From NCBI GenBank assembly GCA_050250795.1, contig JBFWNZ010000281.1, positions 1 to 5,288 on the forward strand: a DNA stretch of 5,288 nt. Direction: 5' to 3'. Positions 4,135-5,288 of the stretch are shown here, piece after piece. The stretch comes from JBFWNZ01 sp050250795 (GTDB lineage: Bacteria; Pseudomonadota; Alphaproteobacteria; UBA8366). Position 1 is the stretch's first letter. Every line of letters begins with the position of its first letter. The notes below the pieces were generated by a model. It had not been told where the DNA came from. It ran no database searches and saw nothing but the letters and a program-made list of their open reading frames with translations. The position numbers and the translations under genes were made by a program.

Positions 4135-5288
4135 ATGACCGATCAACCGTCGCCGATCGAACAGTTCAAGCAGGCTACCGCCGCGACTCTGCGTGCCATG
4201 GCGGAGCGCGACGACGTGGATGTCGTGTTCTCCAACGAAGCGCCGGGGATGACGGGGAACCGGGCCCGCGTGCCGTTCCCCAGCCGCGACCTGCCGCCGG
4301 CCGAAGTGGCGGAGGTGCGCGGCGAGGCGGATGCCATCGCGCTGCGCCTGCGCCACCACAATCCGAAGCTCCATGCCGCGAACATGCCCGGCGGCGATGT
4401 CGCGCCGGCGCTGTACGAGGCGCTGGAGCAGGCCCGGGTCGAGGCGCTGGGCGCGCGGCTGATGCCGGGCTGCCGCGAGAACATGGCCGCCGCGCTGGAG
4501 CAGCGCTATCGCCGGCAGGGCCTGCATCGCGTGTCCGACCGCACCGAGGCGACGATGCCCGAGGTGGTGCGCCTGCTGGCGCGTGAGCGCCTGACCGGCG
4601 CGCAGCCCCCGCTGGCCGCGCAGAAGGTCTGCGAGTTGTGGGCGCCCTGGATCGAATCGAAGATCGGCAGCGATCTCGACACGCTGCTCGGCTGCATCGG
4701 CGACCAGGCGGCCTATGGCAGCGCCGTGCGCCGGCTGATCGCCGATCTCGACATCGATCTCGGCGCCGACCCGTCCAGCGAGGCCGAAGACGGCAGCGGC
4801 GACGCGGATGCCGACGACGCGGATGCCGAGTCGCAGTCCGAGGACGATGGCGGCGAGGGCGACGGCACGACCGCCGATTCGATGGGCGAGGCCTTCGCGG
4901 CCGAGGGCGGCGACGAGGAGATGGGCGAGCTCATCCCCGACGACGAGAGCGGCGAGATGATGCCCTCGCCGGGCAGCGAGGAGCCGGGCGATCCCGGCAC
5001 GCCCTGGCGGCCGCAGCACGACCTGTCGAACCTGCCGCGCGAGCCCTTCTACAAGGCCTTCACCGAGCAGTTCGACGAGGTGGTGACGGCCGATACGCTG
5101 TGCGATGCAGAGGAACTGGCGCGGTTGCGCCAGATGCTCGACCAGCAGCTGGTGCATCTGCAGGGCATCATCGGCAAGCTGGCGAACCGGATGCAGCGCC
5201 GCCTGATGGCCAAGCAGACCCGGGCCTGGGATTTTGACCTGGAGGAGGGACTGCTCGATACGGCCCGCCTCGACCGGGTGGTCACCAA
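4135..5288 (+). CDS. cobT: Cobaltochelatase subunit CobT, partial (3' end missing)
   Basis: CobT forms the CobS-CobT chaperone-like complex of aerobic cobaltochelatase, analogous to the ChlI/ChlD subunits of Mg-chelatase. The frame is open for 384 codons to the window end. Full-length CobT is about 600-640 residues, so the C-terminal VWA domain with its MIDAS metal site lies outside. Residues 1-204 are the CobT N-terminal domain (IEQFKQATAATLRAMAE at 8-24, VPFPSRDLP at 46-54, HHNPKLH at 74-80). Residues 205-290 are a strongly acidic, Gly/Ser-rich linker. Residues 305-384 carry FYKAFTEQFDEVV, ELARLRQMLDQQL, LANRMQRRLMAKQTRAWDFD (349-368) and EEGLLDTARLDRVV, which lead into the VWA domain. ATG 4135 is preceded by GGACGG (4121-4126) with eight bases spacing. 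No frameshift or key loss is seen in the visible part. Confidence 0.95.
   Translation, partial: MTDQPSPIEQFKQATAATLRAMAERDDVDVVFSNEAPGMTGNRARVPFPSRDLPPAEVAEVRGEADAIALRLRHHNPKLHAANMPGGDVAPALYEALEQARVEALGARLMPGCRENMAAALEQRYRRQGLHRVSDRTEATMPEVVRLLARERLTGAQPPLAAQKVCELWAPWIESKIGSDLDTLLGCIGDQAAYGSAVRRLIADLDIDLGADPSSEAEDGSGDADADDADAESQSEDDGGEGDGTTADSMGEAFAAEGGDEEMGELIPDDESGEMMPSPGSEEPGDPGTPWRPQHDLSNLPREPFYKAFTEQFDEVVTADTLCDAEELARLRQMLDQQLVHLQGIIGKLANRMQRRLMAKQTRAWDFDLEEGLLDTARLDRVVT
4801..4829 (+). repeat. Tandem 15-bp repeat in the CobT acidic linker
   Basis: GACGCGGATGCCGA occurs at 4801-4814 and again at 4816-4829, a period of 15 bp. It encodes DADAD then DADAE in the acidic linker of CobT (residues 223-232). 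In-frame duplication in a disordered linker would be tolerated and could vary in length between strains. Confidence 0.6.

Noticed and set aside
4060..5157. Minus-strand open frame of 365 codons opposite cobT
   Set aside because: CobT on the plus strand is clearly identified. The Leu/Ala/Arg/Gly-rich translation is what the reverse complement of acidic GC-rich codons gives.
4638..5237. Plus-strand frame with Arg/Gly-rich product inside cobT
   Set aside because: It is an out-of-frame reading of the CobT acidic linker (GAC/GGC/GAG codons shifted), with no start context or domain.

Overview
The window is a compact, GC-rich stretch of bacterial chromosome. It has short intergenic gaps, an ATGA-type junction, and protein families (DUF2889, an RHH_4-type ribbon-helix-helix protein, a J-domain protein beside cobS-cobT) that together point to an alphaproteobacterium, plausibly a Rhodospirillales-like lineage. 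I cannot name the genus. I see no mobile element, CRISPR array, tRNA or rRNA.

Left block (1-1966, plus strand). The first 42 bases are the last codons of a gene whose tail resembles the C-terminus of 3-dehydroquinate synthase (AroB). The reading frame after its TAG stop looks coding and runs to a TGA that overlaps the next ATG, so the gene may carry a recent early stop. Next is a full-length membrane protein of the HlyC/CorC (CNNM/DUF21-CBS-CorC_HlyC) divalent-cation transporter family (72-1367). A DUF2889 protein of unknown function follows (1400-1966). These look co-transcribed.

Middle (1948-2478). A ribbon-helix-helix regulator is encoded on the minus strand. It converges on the DUF2889 gene and overlaps its 3' end by 19 bp, with a GC-only hairpin inside the overlap. 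The 198-bp gap between this regulator and the J-domain gene is a divergent control region. It holds a candidate minus-strand promoter, a 7+6+7 inverted repeat at the predicted transcription start, a second inverted repeat at the -35 box, and a candidate plus-strand promoter whose +1 falls on the J-domain ATG.

Right block (2479-5288, plus strand). A J-domain protein, cobS (complete) and cobT (cut by the window end) are closely spaced at 25 and 17 bp. CobS is the AAA+ ATPase and CobT its partner in the aerobic cobaltochelatase. Together with CobN, which is not in this window, they insert Co2+ into hydrogenobyrinate a,c-diamide during aerobic cobalamin synthesis. The J-domain protein carries an HPD motif and a Cys/His-rich N-terminus, so it is a candidate Hsp70 co-chaperone for the chelatase. 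That role is inferred from context only.

Most of the window is recognisable. The least explained parts are the J-domain protein, the RHH regulator with its palindromic divergent promoter region, DUF2889, and the possible early stop in the aroB-like tail.
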